DNA from: Mesorhizobium loti
GTDB lineage: Bacteria > Pseudomonadota > Alphaproteobacteria > Rhizobiales > Rhizobiaceae
Assembly: GCF_003148495.1 (NCBI RefSeq)
Contig: NZ_QGGH01000002.1
Coordinates: 434,001 to 498,000, forward strand
Length of the DNA stretch: 64,000 bases
Direction of reading: 5' to 3'
The notes below the pieces were generated by a model. The model did not search any database. It saw only the letters and a list, made by a program, of their open reading frames with translations, and had not been told where the DNA came from. Shown piece after piece: positions 63,539-64,000 of this stretch (its first letter is position 1; every line of letters begins with the position of its first letter). Position numbers and translations under genes: made by a program.

Positions 63539-63904
63539 GACGGCTCCATTGCGAATCACGGCACTTTAAGCCGCGCCAAAGCCAAGTAAAGGACGAGACC
63601 GCAACCGGTCTGCCCCGAAAAAGCCAATACGGCGCTTTTCCCTGCCAATTTCGCCCGAATTGCGACGTTCGGCACGCGCGGCCCGCAGCAATGCCATCGT
63701 TGGCCCAGCATAGGCGATTCGGGGCCGCCGCCGCTGCCTTCAAAGGCACATCCGGGCTTGCGCGCAAAAATGCCGCACGGTTTCGTCCGCTCCTTTCTTG
63801 CGGAGGGAAAAAGAGTATGGTTTGAACCACCTTGAGACTGTCGGGATTCCCGTCCCGGCATTGTTCGTTATTCTTGTGGTACAGCCGCGAGGAACTGGGA
63901 GACG
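63539..63904. other. Gene-free stretch before coxB
   Basis: The 366-bp gap holds the divergent promoters of the IalB gene and coxB. I see a short palindrome, CGGGATTCCCG (63842-63852), and no other clear element or ORF. Confidence 0.5.
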
Positions 63905-64000
63905 ATGAGGGCGATGAGAAATTTCCTGGCAAACGCCAAGGTTCCAGCAAGTGCCAAGTTTCTAAGTGCTTGTGCCGCTGTCACGTTTTTCGCTGGCACA
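63905..64000 (+). CDS. coxB: Start of cytochrome c oxidase subunit II, cut by the window edge
   Basis: The last 32 codons begin MRAMRNFLANAKVPASAKF and continue into a hydrophobic stretch (ACAAVTFFAGT), which looks like the signal peptide or first helix of CoxB. GGGAG lies just upstream; a second ATG at 63914 may be the true start. The identity rests on gene order (tldD, ialB, coxB in rhizobia) and on the N-terminal type, not on conserved copper motifs, which would be outside the window. Confidence 0.6.
   Translation, partial: MRAMRNFLANAKVPASAKFLSACAAVTFFAGT

Overview
The window is GC-rich, densely packed chromosomal DNA from an alphaproteobacterium of the Rhizobiales, most like Mesorhizobium. 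This is judged from gene content and order: a stand-alone F0 operon (atpI-B-E-F'-F), BioR/BioY with TTATCTATAA boxes, DUF6101, IalB next to coxB, the HDAC-xseB-dxs-tlyA-RNA methyltransferase series, and RIME-like palindromic repeats. No search was run. Almost everything is core genome; I see no transposase, integrase, phage, plasmid, CRISPR or tRNA/rRNA gene.

Layout. 0-5.4 kb: end of a TPR protein, der, a LysR/MFS divergent pair, and a SleB-type wall hydrolase. 5.5-8.4 kb: the F0 ATP synthase operon with a good promoter and terminator, then a palindromic repeat. 8.6-16.7 kb: rnhB, a radical SAM protein, a small glycosyltransferase, an orphan dioxygenase, a GFA enzyme, moaB, ispE, an S49 peptidase, a TrmN6-like methyltransferase and DUF2007. 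16.9-23.6 kb: polyprenyl diphosphate synthase, the biotin module bioR/bioY/DUF1284, a large TPR protein, a GNAT enzyme and glyQ. 24-28.1 kb: glyS with an unusual leader, a very acidic protein and two secreted proteins. 28.3-37.3 kb: a Sua5-type enzyme, an FAD oxidoreductase, DUF6101, ubiA, a LysR/dioxygenase pair, purD, a GH25 lysozyme and a small Cys-rich protein. 37.5-46.8 kb: an acyl-CoA dehydrogenase/enoyl-CoA hydratase pair, pdxH, a surface lipoprotein, a DnaJ-like protein, fabI, a phosphatase, DUF1344, aroC and ribB. 46.9-53.5 kb: an MFS pump with its TetR regulator, a membrane protein overlapping bluB tail-to-tail, a cobalamin riboswitch, HDAC-like, xseB, DUF2277 and pirin. 53.6-64 kb: dxs, a two-gene acyltransferase/hydroxylase insert, tlyA and an RNA methyltransferase, a BTLCP protease, tldD, ialB and the start of coxB.

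Themes. Isoprenoid and quinone supply (ispE, polyprenyl synthase, ubiA, dxs) lies alongside respiration genes (F0, coxB). Cofactor genes recur (bioY, ribB, pdxH, bluB, moaB), two of them with recognisable control elements: BioR boxes and a B12 riboswitch. Translation and RNA quality genes are also frequent (der, glyQ/glyS, Sua5, TrmN6, TlyA, RlmD-like).

Most unusual observation: a 39-codon ORF directly in front of glyS encodes the same first 15 amino acids as GlyS, but 11 of the 15 codons are synonymous alternatives. It is fused to glyS by a TGATG stop/start overlap, and a 10-bp inverted repeat encloses the glyS start. Coordinates of shifted starts were chosen from visible ribosome-binding sites and family lengths.
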